The position numbers and the translations under genes were made by a program. The notes beneath the pieces were generated by a model that saw nothing but the letters and a program-made list of their open reading frames with translations, searched no databases and had not been told where the DNA came from. Positions 55,650-64,000 of a stretch of 64,000 nt of DNA are shown here, one piece after another. This stretch comes from Cordilura impudica (Eukaryota > Arthropoda > Insecta > Diptera > Scathophagidae), in the NCBI GenBank assembly GCA_963682025.1, contig OY821517.1, positions 98,331,946-98,395,945 on the forward strand, in the 5' to 3' direction. Within the stretch, counting starts at the first letter, position 1, and each line of letters begins with the position of its first letter.

Positions 55650-56290
55650 CCAAAGTTACGAATTTTAGTTATTCTATAGCTTTGGAATATACAACATTTT
55701 TGATTTTTCCTTCTGGTGCATATACGAAAAGATTGTGCTGGCTTCCAACTCTGGAGCAGGCAACATATCATTGTCTCTGCTACCGTAAGAGATTGTCCTC
55801 TTATGTGTGTGTTAGGAAAAACTTTTTGTACCATCTCTTGCAATGAAGAAACCAACTTACAAAAGTTTTCTGGTAGGGATATTACAATCGTTTCAGGAGT
55901 TTCACATTCTCTGGAGCCAGCTTGTCTTATCGGTTGGGCCTCAAGACGTTGCTGTCTTATTTCAGCAGTTTCACATTCCATGGAGTCAGCTTGTCTTATC
56001 GGCTGGGCCCCAAGACATTGTTGGTCGTTTCAGGAGTTTCAGATTCCCTCAACTTAGCTTGTTTTAAGTGCTGAATTTCTAGACACAATTGAATAGATTC
56101 AGGCATTTCCACTTCTCTTAACAAAGCTTGTCTTGATCTTTGTGCTTCAAGACGTTATTGGGTTTGCTCAGGTGTTTCAGCATCTCTCGAGTCAGATTGT
56201 CTAAGTCGTTGAGACCGATACGAATGTAGGTCTGATCGGCTTCTCTAGAGTTCAGTTTCGTCTAAGTCTTTTTGCATTTGAGGTAGTACG
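55650..56290 (-). pseudogene. Helitron Rep/helicase polyprotein remnant
   Basis: On the minus strand, 56290-55900 encodes N-terminal repeats of about 20 residues (for example ETAEIRQQRLEAQPIRQAG, repeated with SRECETPE), as seen at the start of insect Helitron proteins. Next, 55900-55820 encodes VISLPENFCKLVSSLQEM, a helicase segment. Then come RGQSLTVA and, one frame over, YVACSRVGSQHNLFVYAPEG (about 55765-55700), the last Pif1-type helicase motif, ending in a stop near 55655. All of the Rep nuclease and most of the helicase are deleted. The residual order N-repeats, helicase end, element 3' terminus is correct for a Helitron. Confidence 0.82.
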
Positions 56291-56659
56291 GCCTATATGC
56301 TATGCTTTCATGTGCAAGTCACAATTGCACATTGTTCCTTTTCCACCTCTACAACTCATTTATATAGTGAAAAAGATGAAATGGAAATATTTGTAATAGG
56401 TTGCTTTCCAATGTAGCCAAAAGTCGGGATGGAACTAATTGCTTTCTAATGTAGTTAAAAAGGTGAGATGGAAATATTTGTATGAATTGTCGTCATCGGA
56501 GTAATCCTGCAGGGGTAGTCAACCTGTATCTGTTCACCCATAAAATAAATCTGCACTAACTTTGGGGCATTGTATCTCATATAAAAAAGGCAAGACGGGA
56601 AAATTTGTAATAGGTTGATTTACAATATTTATTTCATGGTGGTGTAAACTCAAGAGTAG

Positions 56660-57200
56660 TAAGTAAAGAGATTTATGCACAAAATTTTTGGGAAGTCCAT
56701 TGAAAAATTAAAATATGTTACAAACACTTAAAGTATATATAGAAAATTACGAAAAGCGGGCGTGGCCGATAAAAGTATATGGCGACCTTGCCTGGGATTT
56801 GAAAATAATGTGCAGTAAATTCGAGCGAAACCCGTAAAACATTTAAAAAAGTGGTCGCAAAAGTAGGCGTGGCCGTCGAGAAGCATATGGTGACCTTACC
56901 TGGAGTACAGAGATCATGTGTACCAAATTGCAGAGAAATCCCGTTAATAAATAATAATTTGTATAGCGGACAAATATACAAAAAAACAGAAAATAAATTG
57001 TATATCAAAAGTCGGCGCAAAAGTAGGCCTGGCTGATAAGAAGCATATGGTGACATTAGCTGCAGTACATGGATCGTGTGTACCGATAATAAGCATATGG
57101 CGTGGCCGATAAGAAGCATATGGCGACCTTCCCTGGGGTACAGAGATCGTGTGTATTAAATTTCAGAGAAATCTGTTGTGTAGCGGTCAAACAAACAGAA
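56660..57200 (-). repeat. ~155-bp tandem units in Helitron copy 3
   Basis: Three to four diverged units carry GTAGGCGTGGCCG, AAGCATATGGTGACCTT and CAGAGATCGTGTGTA-like blocks. They match the longer arrays of copies 1 and 2. Confidence 0.8.
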
Positions 57201-57225
57201 AATGAATTTTATATATGTATATAGA

Positions 57226-57680
57226 TATTATTTAATGGAAAAGTGGTTTAATAATTAAACTTTAAATAGTTTAATTAAAGTAGTTTAATAACTAAGCTAC
57301 AACCATCTTATAAATGTATCCATTAAATCAAAAGTATGATATATATCCGGGTAGGAATAATCAAAAAAAAATAAAAATTAATTTCGATAATGGTTGTTGA
57401 TAACCAAAAAAATTTGTTGGGTGCTATAATAGTTATTCATAACCACGATAATTATTAATTATATAAACATTATTTGAATTCGTCAATGTTAATCGTTAAA
57501 TAAAACTCTTCAGTCATTTCTCTTATAACTGTTACGTCCCTGTAATATACAAAAACAAAAAGTAATAGACAATAGATAATCTAAACGTTAGCTGGGTAAT
57601 ATATTTTTTTTAATACAATGAAGAAAAAACAAATTATTTCTTGCAATGGTTTATAAGAAATAAAAAAAAATATTTTTTGT
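57226..57680. other. No gene recognised
   Basis: AT-rich spacer between the Helitron and the truncated 5' end of the LINE. Confidence 0.3.
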
Positions 57681-60165
57681 GGCCTCTCTTATCTATCACA
57701 TATATATCACAAACATTTCCTATCTCAAAACCAGAAGATCGTTATCATCCAACTCTACAAATTAACTTTGACATTCCAAATACAGCCTTCAGCAAAAGTC
57801 GCATTCATGATAAAATATTTTGTTTTTCCAGAACAAATTATGATGTTCTTTCCTCTGCTTTATCACAAATTAACTGACATGTTGTTTTCGCTCGTCACAA
57901 TGATGGCTTAGGCATGATGCTAACATCATTCTATCAGTTGCTAGAAGAGTGTTTTTTAAAATCGATACCTAATTGTATCCAACGAAATCTACTGGCCCTC
58001 CGTGGAGTACCAAATTTCTCTCAGGTCTTAAAAACAGGAAAAACAAAATGTTCAAGAGATATAAAGAACGTGGATCATCTGTAAATTACATGAACTATTC
58101 TATTGCTAGATCGGAATACAATTTGGCAAATCGTTCTGCTTACAACAATTATGTGATTAAAATTAAAAGCAATTTAAAAAACGATCCTAAATCATTTTAT
58201 AAATTTGTAAACTCTAAAAAGAGATCACTTGATTTCCCAACAAAAATGAAACTAAATAATATAGAAACCTCTGACGATATTTCAATATGCCACATGTTTA
58301 CTGACTTTTTTTGCTTCAACATACTTCTCAACAGTTTTTGACAATACTTCTGAGTATCCATACTTGATTCCCGATGCATCTTTTATAAATATTCCATTTA
58401 TTCAAGAACAAGCTGTTTTAAATAATTTGATGAAACTAAATTTTTCATATGCTCCTGGTCCTGATGGTGTTCCAAATTGTGTTTTGAAGCGATGTTTTGA
58501 AGCGATGAAGCTGTATATTCCCCTAACGTTTCTATATAATAAATCTCTTAATTTGGCATATTTCCCAAATTATTGGAAAAAATCCTTTATAATTCCATTA
58601 TTTAAAGCTGGTAGTAAATCAAATTATAGAGGGATTGCAAAATTAAGCTCTATTCCAAAACTATTTGAAAAACTCATAACTGATGCTTTGTCTCACCAAG
58701 TATCTACAATCCTAGCTCCTGAACAACATGGTTTCCGTAAATCCTGCTCAACTGTTACCAATCTTCTTGAACTTGCAACGATTGTTAATGAAGCTTTTTT
58801 AAACAAAATGCAAACTGATGCAATTTATACGGATTTTAGTAAAGCATTCGGCAGGGTTACCCACGATCTTTTATTGTTTAAGCTTGATAGTATGGGTTTT
58901 AGTAATACGCTATTGAAATTGATATATTCCTATTTAACTGGCCGAAAACAGTGTATAAAATTTCGTAATCTTCAGTCAAAATCGATTAATGTTTTATCTG
59001 GTGTGCCTCAAGGAAGTCATTTGGGTCCACTCTTATTTACACTATTTATTAATGATCTGCTATTAAGTTCTGTAAATGCCTGATCAACGCAGATGACGTT
59101 AAGATACTTTATTCATCCAACAGTAATGAGAAACAATCACGTTTACAGCTGGATATTAATAATTTCACAGCATGGTGTAATATAAACTTAATGGACCTTA
59201 ATGTAAAAAAATGTAAATATATGGTGTTTTCAAGATCTTTTCCTATTAATGGCCAGTTTTTGATGAACAACGATCGATTGGAAATGATGGAAACATTTAT
59301 TGATCTCGGGGTTTTATTGGACAAGCGCCTGGATTTTCGTGAACATATATCACTCACAATTAACAAGGCGTTTGGTGTGCTTGGTTTTATCAAGCGTTGG
59401 GCGAAAGAGTTTTCTGATCCATACACAACAAAGCAACTTTTTACTACACTAGTAAGACCAATTTTGGAATATGGTTCTGTAGTTTGGGATCCTTTTTACA
59501 CCGTTCATTCAAATTCAATTGAGTCTGTTCAAAAACTATTTCTAATATTTTGCCTACGTGGACTTGGATGGGATCCAAATATACAATTACTTTCTTATAG
59601 AAGCCGTCTCGCTCTTATTAAGCTTCCTACGCTTAAAAGCCGAAGAAGTATACTTAATATAACTTTTTTGTTCAACTTGATAAATGGAAATATATATTCC
59701 GAATTTCTCCTTAGCAGAATCAATAGTAATACCTCATAGCGCTGTTCACGGTATTTTCAGTTCATAATTGTAAAATATTATCGTACAAATTATGCCAACT
59801 CTGATCCTTTTCGTCGGTTGTGTATAGAATTTAATCAACTGTATAACATTATTGATTTTCAGAAAAGTTTAGATTTGATTAAAAGGGATATAATAATTTA
59901 TCTAAATAATGTGTGATAAATATTTAGCTAGTCATTTTCAATTATAAATTGTGTTTAAACATAATATAATATAATACTTTATCTAAATAATATGTAATAA
60001 GTATTTAGCTTACATTTGTTTAATTTTAAATTGTTTCTAAACATGTTTGATCGAATTTATATATGTATGTTCACAAATGTTATGTATGTTACTTTTATAG
60101 TCTGTAAGGAAAAATTTCCATAGACTAATAAATAAATAATAATAATAATAATAAATAATAATAAT
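57681..60165 (+). pseudogene. 5'-truncated Jockey/CR1-type LINE ORF2
   Basis: Begins at the end of the endonuclease (ISKPEDRYHPTLQINFDIPN), with the linker STKFLSGLKNRKNKMFKRYK and DPKSFYKFVNSKKRS. RT at 58364-59083 has SYAPGPDGVPNCVLKRCF, KLSSIPKLFEKLI, EQHGFRKSCSTVTNL, YTDFSKAFGRVTH and VPQGSHLGPLLFTLF. The catalytic box near 59090 reads INADDVK, with Asn where the family has Tyr or Phe. After one frameshift the thumb runs 59191-59739 (FIDLGVLLDKRLDFREH; LVRPILEYGSVVWDP). The C-terminus (NYANSDPFRRLCIEF) ends near 59916. A (TAA)n tail closes it at 60127-60165. Frameshifts near 57875, 58340 and 59080. Confidence 0.88.
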
Positions 60166-60605
60166 ATTAATAGGCAAGACGATTTCTTGTGATCCATATA
60201 AAAATTTTAGTTACCAACCGATTTTGATCATAAGTACCGCATTTGAAAGGTATTTCATTTTAGCTGTCCACCATATTCAGTGATTTGCACTGCGTGGAGT
60301 AATGCTCATTTAAAGTAGCTTCTAACACGTACAGAAAACACATACTGTATGTGTGTTTATTATAAAAATCAAAAGCCCTGTGTTGAATTATGAATTGGAT
60401 AAATATATTTATTAACAAGCCCATTTATACATATATATATCTGTGCGCTCAACAAATATTTATAACGATAATGAGTCTTATTTACAAAGTGTTGAGTTGT
60501 GTGTTGGCTAAAATAGATTAGCATATCTTTAGGCTCTTATAAAATTATTTTTTAAATGAAAAAATAGAATTTTCTAAAATTTGCACTCGAATTTCGAGGG
60601 CTGGG
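60166..60605 (+). repeat. Dispersed repeat of unknown class (pair of 25077-25430)
   Basis: It begins AATATTAATAGGCAAGACGATTTC and ends GCACTCGAATTTCGAGGGCTGG, as at 25.1-25.4 kb. It directly follows the LINE tail. It is longer than its pair by about 90 bp. Confidence 0.7.
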
Positions 60606-61094
60606 CTATAATAGTTAATTTTTTGATGCTCTTTCAGATGGCACAATCTGATTTTTCTCATTTTTATGTAAATTAAAGAAATCGATAAACAAAAGATCAT
60701 GCGGCTATTACATTGCACCACAGTGTAGTATATTGTGCTATTATGTCCCTCTTTTTAATGACTTATTCCTCATAAAATTTTTTTCTACCTCTAATAAGGT
60801 TATTTTTTATCATATGAGAACTTCAATTTGTAATTGCCTGTTCCTCCCTTAATCATTCAGAATTCATTCAAAATTACTCAGCTAAAAGTTTGAACCTCTG
60901 ACATTTATGGTACCGCAATATAAAAACTAAAATAAAGAAAAAGTAATTAAAAACAGGTGGTCAGCATAACTATGGCTGTTTTTAAAAGTGATTTGCAAAT
61001 TCAGTTCAGGAAACAAAAAAAAAAACGCCCTGCATTCTAGCAATTTTTTTTAGCAAGTGCATAGCATATCTAAGTAATGCGTATGAAATTTATT
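60606..61094. other. No gene recognised
   Basis: AT-rich spacer without recognisable motifs. Confidence 0.3.
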
Positions 61095-61370
61095 AACTTT
61101 ACAAAAGTCGTGTAGACTATGATGAGTGCAAGTGGAAAGATATGTATTAACACCTACATATGCCAGGAAAAATGTTAATAAACATATCGAATTTGCTAAA
61201 AACCTAATGTTATTCCAAAGGTTTAGCACTGCGTTCAGTTCTCAGAAAACCTGGAATACGATTCGTGAAATAGGAATTGGCAATGCGAATCACGATATTG
61301 ACTGCCAAGCAGATGGAAATATGCTTAACAGAACATTTACTAATTGCCATGAAATCGTGGGAAAAGAAAC
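61095..61370 (+). pseudogene. Small LINE ORF2 fragment
   Basis: Encodes RFSTAFSSQKTWNTIREIGI and flanking residues (KNVNKHIEFAKNLM before; MLNRTFTNC after). These align with RCFSSAIGSKNTWKTIREIG in the LINE at 31.8-33.8 kb, the linker between endonuclease and RT. Nothing else of the element remains here. Confidence 0.7.
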
Positions 61371-61493
61371 AAGCGGTATGTTATTAATTTTACATAATCA
61401 ATTTTATATTGTATTGATAATAACTGCTTTAATTAAACGAGTATTAATATATGTAAAAGGGTTTACTCAAATTGTGTGAAAAAACAATTAAAA

Positions 61494-62276
61494 AACAAGT
61501 AAGAAAATAATAGTCGGTCTAGACCGACTATATGATACCCTATACCATGCCCTATCTCTTAGGCCCAACTAACTGGACATAGAAAATAAGCAAAAACCAA
61601 ATTTGATTCTGATTTTTATTAATTTTTTTGGCTGCAGATATGTAAAAGTTCATATCGGATGCTATATCTATATGGGAACTAGGTCCAAAAATAGATCGAT
61701 CCTGATCATGTTTGGTAAAGTCTCTTGTATTTTACAAAAATATATACAAACAAAATCTGAGAAGAATCAGTGCAATATTTTTGTTTTTTAATAGATTTAA
61801 GTGAAGATCGGGAAGCAGCTCTATATGGGGCCAAAGGGGATATTTTTGGACTACTCATAAATGGACGTAATTAATGCATATAAAACCCAATGTAAGTAAG
61901 ATCTATATGAAATTTGGATCTGATGGCAATTTATGTCGATTTCATAGGGGTAATTTGTATGGGGGCTAGGTCTGAACATGGACCGATTCTCACCAATTTC
62001 AATAGCGTTCATCCCATGGCCGATAAAAGCTTATATACCAAATTTCATCAAAATATATTCATATTTGCGACCTGCAGTTTGATTACAAGCTTTACATGGA
62101 CACACAGACGGACGGACGGACGGACGGACGGACGGCCGGACATTGTTAAATCAACTCAGAAAGTGATTCTGATTCGATCGGTATAATTAAAGATGGGTCT
62201 AGGTCAAATATTTTTGGTTGTTACAAACAGCAGCACAAAGTCATTATACCCAAACCACATAGTGGTATAGGGTATA
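61494..62276 (-). mobile_element. 0.78-kb hairpin-ended repeat, copy G, full length
   Basis: 783 bp in reverse orientation, from AACAAGTAAGAAAATAATAG to CATAGTGGTATAGGGTATA. A long (GACG)n run lies at 62106-62133. The copy is close to F. Confidence 0.92.
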
Positions 62277-63325
62277 ATTACACAAGGGAACAATGGTTCT
62301 GTTGATTAAGAACTGAATATTGTTTTTAAGGTTATTTGGGACGCTGAATCCAAATCTGCCCTTGGTTTTTTTCTATCAGCTCGACTTTTCGAGATATACC
62401 GTTATGTTCAAAATTAAGGCACTTCCGCTACATATATTGGAATAACTTGAAAACGGTTCACCATATTAAATTAAAAAAAAATCCGAAACTCGCAAACAAT
62501 ATTCTCTTAAAGCCGTGCTTACTTTGTTTTTAAATTTTCCAAGTAGTTTTAGAGATATCGTTCAAGTTTTAAAAAAAAAATTAAAATTTTTTAAAAAAAA
62601 ACATTTTTTTTGTTCTTTAAAAATTCCTAAAAAATAAAAATGGGAAAAAAATCACAGTTTTGGTCTACAAACAGTTAGTTAAATATATTTCGAATAAAAT
62701 GAGCTTTATTTCATTGCAATCGGTGCACAACTTTTGATTTTGTTCACGATTTACTGAATTGATATAAATCGCGATTTCCATACAAAAATAACATTTTCTA
62801 ATGTGTAAGTGTTTGTATGTAATAAGTTAGTTTTTTATGATTCTAAGAATTAAAAAAATTAAGTAATAAAAAAAGATTATTTCATTTTTATGGTTGCGGT
62901 AGCAAACTCATAACGCCTATAAATTTTATTGTCCCTTTATGACACCTAGTCATTTCACAGTCAATTAAAGAGAAAAAAGAAAAGTCCACTTGTTTTTATT
63001 GATGTGTGGTTTACCGTTGGTAACGGATGATTTTTTAAAGGAATTCCCCTGAACACATGTGTTCATTCATAAGTGCCTGTCAATAAAATTGTGGACATAA
63101 TTTTTTTTGGTACTTCAGTAAAAAACTACTAAGTATTTATATGGGTTCATTCAACCAATTTTTCTCATTCAACAAGTGTTTACGAAAGCGAAAAGTATAA
63201 CGACAAAAAATATAAATCATTTTACATTGAACATTTAATCAGTCAACACAAAAAAGTTCAATTTTGTTCCCGTGTGTTATTTATTGAAAATTGTGTTACT
63301 TTGATATATACTTCAAAATTGTGTA
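62277..63325. other. Upstream region of the partial gene at the window end
   Basis: AT-rich with poly-A and poly-T runs. The phrase TAACTTGAAAACGGTTCACCA (62449) is common in fly noncoding repeats. 63000-63325 may contain the promoter and 5' untranslated region of the gene that starts at 63326; no core promoter could be fixed. Confidence 0.35.
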
Positions 63326-64000
63326 ATGGCTACGTCAAGAAACACCTGTAAAATCAATCCCAACTATTTTTGTAACATATGTGGCGAATACACGTTTATA
63401 AAAAATAGAAAAAGTGTGTCAGATTTTATTAAAAAAATTTATTTTGACTACTTCGGATTTACCATGGAAACCCGTGACAAGTACTGGATTCCTAATACTG
63501 TATGTAAAAACTGTGTAGAGTATTTAAGGTTATGGGCAAACAAGCAACGGACCCACTTCAAGTATAAAACAGCAATGATCTGGCGGGAACCTTCGAATCA
63601 TTATGATGATTGTTACTTTTGCGCTGTCAACATAACAGGCATTAATAAAACAAACCGGTCTAAATGGATTTATCCTAACGTGTTGTCTATTACCCAACCA
63701 GTCCTGTACTCTAGTGAGGATTCAGAACCACAACCATCTACATCTACACACAATTTCCACGACTTACGACAAAATGTTCCTTCACCAATTTCTGAATTTG
63801 GATCAGATGACTTGCATTTAGATATTTCTTCTGAACGCGAGCAATTTAATCAGGAGGAGCTTAGTGATTTAGTGAGAGACCTTGGACTTTCTAAAAAAGC
63901 ATCTGAAATTCTTGCTTCTCGATTAAAGCAAAAAAATCTGTTAACCCAAGGAACAACAATTTCATACTACCGTAACAGAGAAAAAAACTTACTTCCATTC
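63326..64000 (+). CDS. Cysteine-rich arthropod-expanded protein of unknown function (5' part)
   Basis: An uninterrupted frame of 225 codons runs from the ATG at 63326 off the window end. The N-terminus has paired cysteines: YFCNICGEYTF, TVCKNCVEYLRLW, then WREPSNHYDDCYFCAVN, suggesting two zinc sites. A Ser/Pro-rich linker follows (SSEDSEPQPSTSTHNF), then a conserved helical block, LSDLVRDLGLSKKASEILAS, RLKQKNLLTQGTTISYYRNR. This order matches a family found in many copies in arthropods (seen mostly as uncharacterised proteins) and probably spread by transposition. I know of no demonstrated function. The absence of any stop or frameshift contrasts with the decayed elements around it. Confidence 0.65.
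   Translation, partial: MATSRNTCKINPNYFCNICGEYTFIKNRKSVSDFIKKIYFDYFGFTMETRDKYWIPNTVCKNCVEYLRLWANKQRTHFKYKTAMIWREPSNHYDDCYFCAVNITGINKTNRSKWIYPNVLSITQPVLYSSEDSEPQPSTSTHNFHDLRQNVPSPISEFGSDDLHLDISSEREQFNQEELSDLVRDLGLSKKASEILASRLKQKNLLTQGTTISYYRNREKNLLPF

Larger units (their letters stand above)
54637..57225 (-). mobile_element. Helitron, copy 3, with helicase gene remnant
   Basis: Reverse orientation: CTAG at 54637-54640, hairpin ACCCGG/CCCGGG at 54650-54665, and the 5' end TC at 57224-57225 (minus strand TCTATATACATATAAAATTC). Flanks are A and T. Length is 2589 bp. Toward the 3' end it matches copies 1 and 2, including GC-rich segments (55250-55410). Its middle differs: it holds pieces of the Helitron Rep/helicase gene in place of most of the tandem array. 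It is therefore an internally deleted derivative of an autonomous element. Confidence 0.9.

Noticed and set aside
55716..56067. Plus-strand frames of 74-113 residues with repeated QLVLSVGPQD
   Set aside because: Antisense reading of the repeated N-terminal segment of the Helitron protein on the minus strand.

Overview
The window is AT-rich eukaryotic DNA made almost entirely of transposable elements and their wreckage, with very little host coding sequence. The mix points to a higher (schizophoran) fly, possibly blowfly- or housefly-like: Jockey/CR1-type LINEs, a 412/mdg1-like LTR element, a DD41D (rosa-type) mariner, Helitrons, and a 0.78-kb hairpin-ended repeat resembling DINE-1. This assignment is an inference from element types, not a species identification.

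Layout. 1-780: a long-inverted-repeat non-autonomous element. 1230-8489: a nearly intact Ty3/gypsy (412/mdg1-like) LTR retrotransposon on the minus strand, with 626-bp LTRs, an ATAT target duplication, two small leader ORFs, gag, a -1 frameshift heptamer, and pol with a broken integrase tail. 9.8-10.9 kb: a wrecked copy of an arthropod repeat-borne protein. 12.7-14.6 and 17.3-19.4 kb: two decayed copies of one LINE family. 16.2-17.3 kb: a hairpin-ended repeat nested in an older copy of itself. 19.96-22.3 kb: a Helitron with internal tandem arrays. 22.5-24.6 kb: a piggyBac transposase pseudogene split by a 0.78-kb repeat. 25-28 kb: old repeat fragments. 28.8-31.6 kb (minus) and 31.8-37.25 kb (plus): two head-to-head LINEs, the second split by a Helitron. 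37.9-38.4 kb: a minisatellite. 40.3-44.05 kb: a foldback-like element whose arms are ~120-bp tandem repeats; its interior carries a Harbinger-like MITE and a complete Tigger/pogo transposon. 44.9-48.9 kb: a LINE with a 0.78-kb repeat in ORF1. 50.2-51.5 kb: a nearly intact DD41D transposon. 51.9-52.3 kb: the best host gene candidate, a first coding exon with a Rab-binding-like helix and a splice donor. 52.8-54.1 kb: two more hairpin repeats. 54.6-57.2 kb: a third Helitron that still holds pieces of the Helitron helicase gene. 57.7-60.2 kb: a LINE. 60.2-62.3 kb: repeats. 63326 to the window end: the open 5' part of a cysteine-rich arthropod protein gene.

No tRNA, rRNA or CRISPR was seen. The genes do not form a pathway. 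What the window records is the order of insertions: LINEs, piggyBac and the foldback element are old hosts; Helitrons, hairpin repeats and Tigger inserted into them; the LTR element and the DD41D copy look youngest. Coordinates of decayed elements are approximate unless termini are given.
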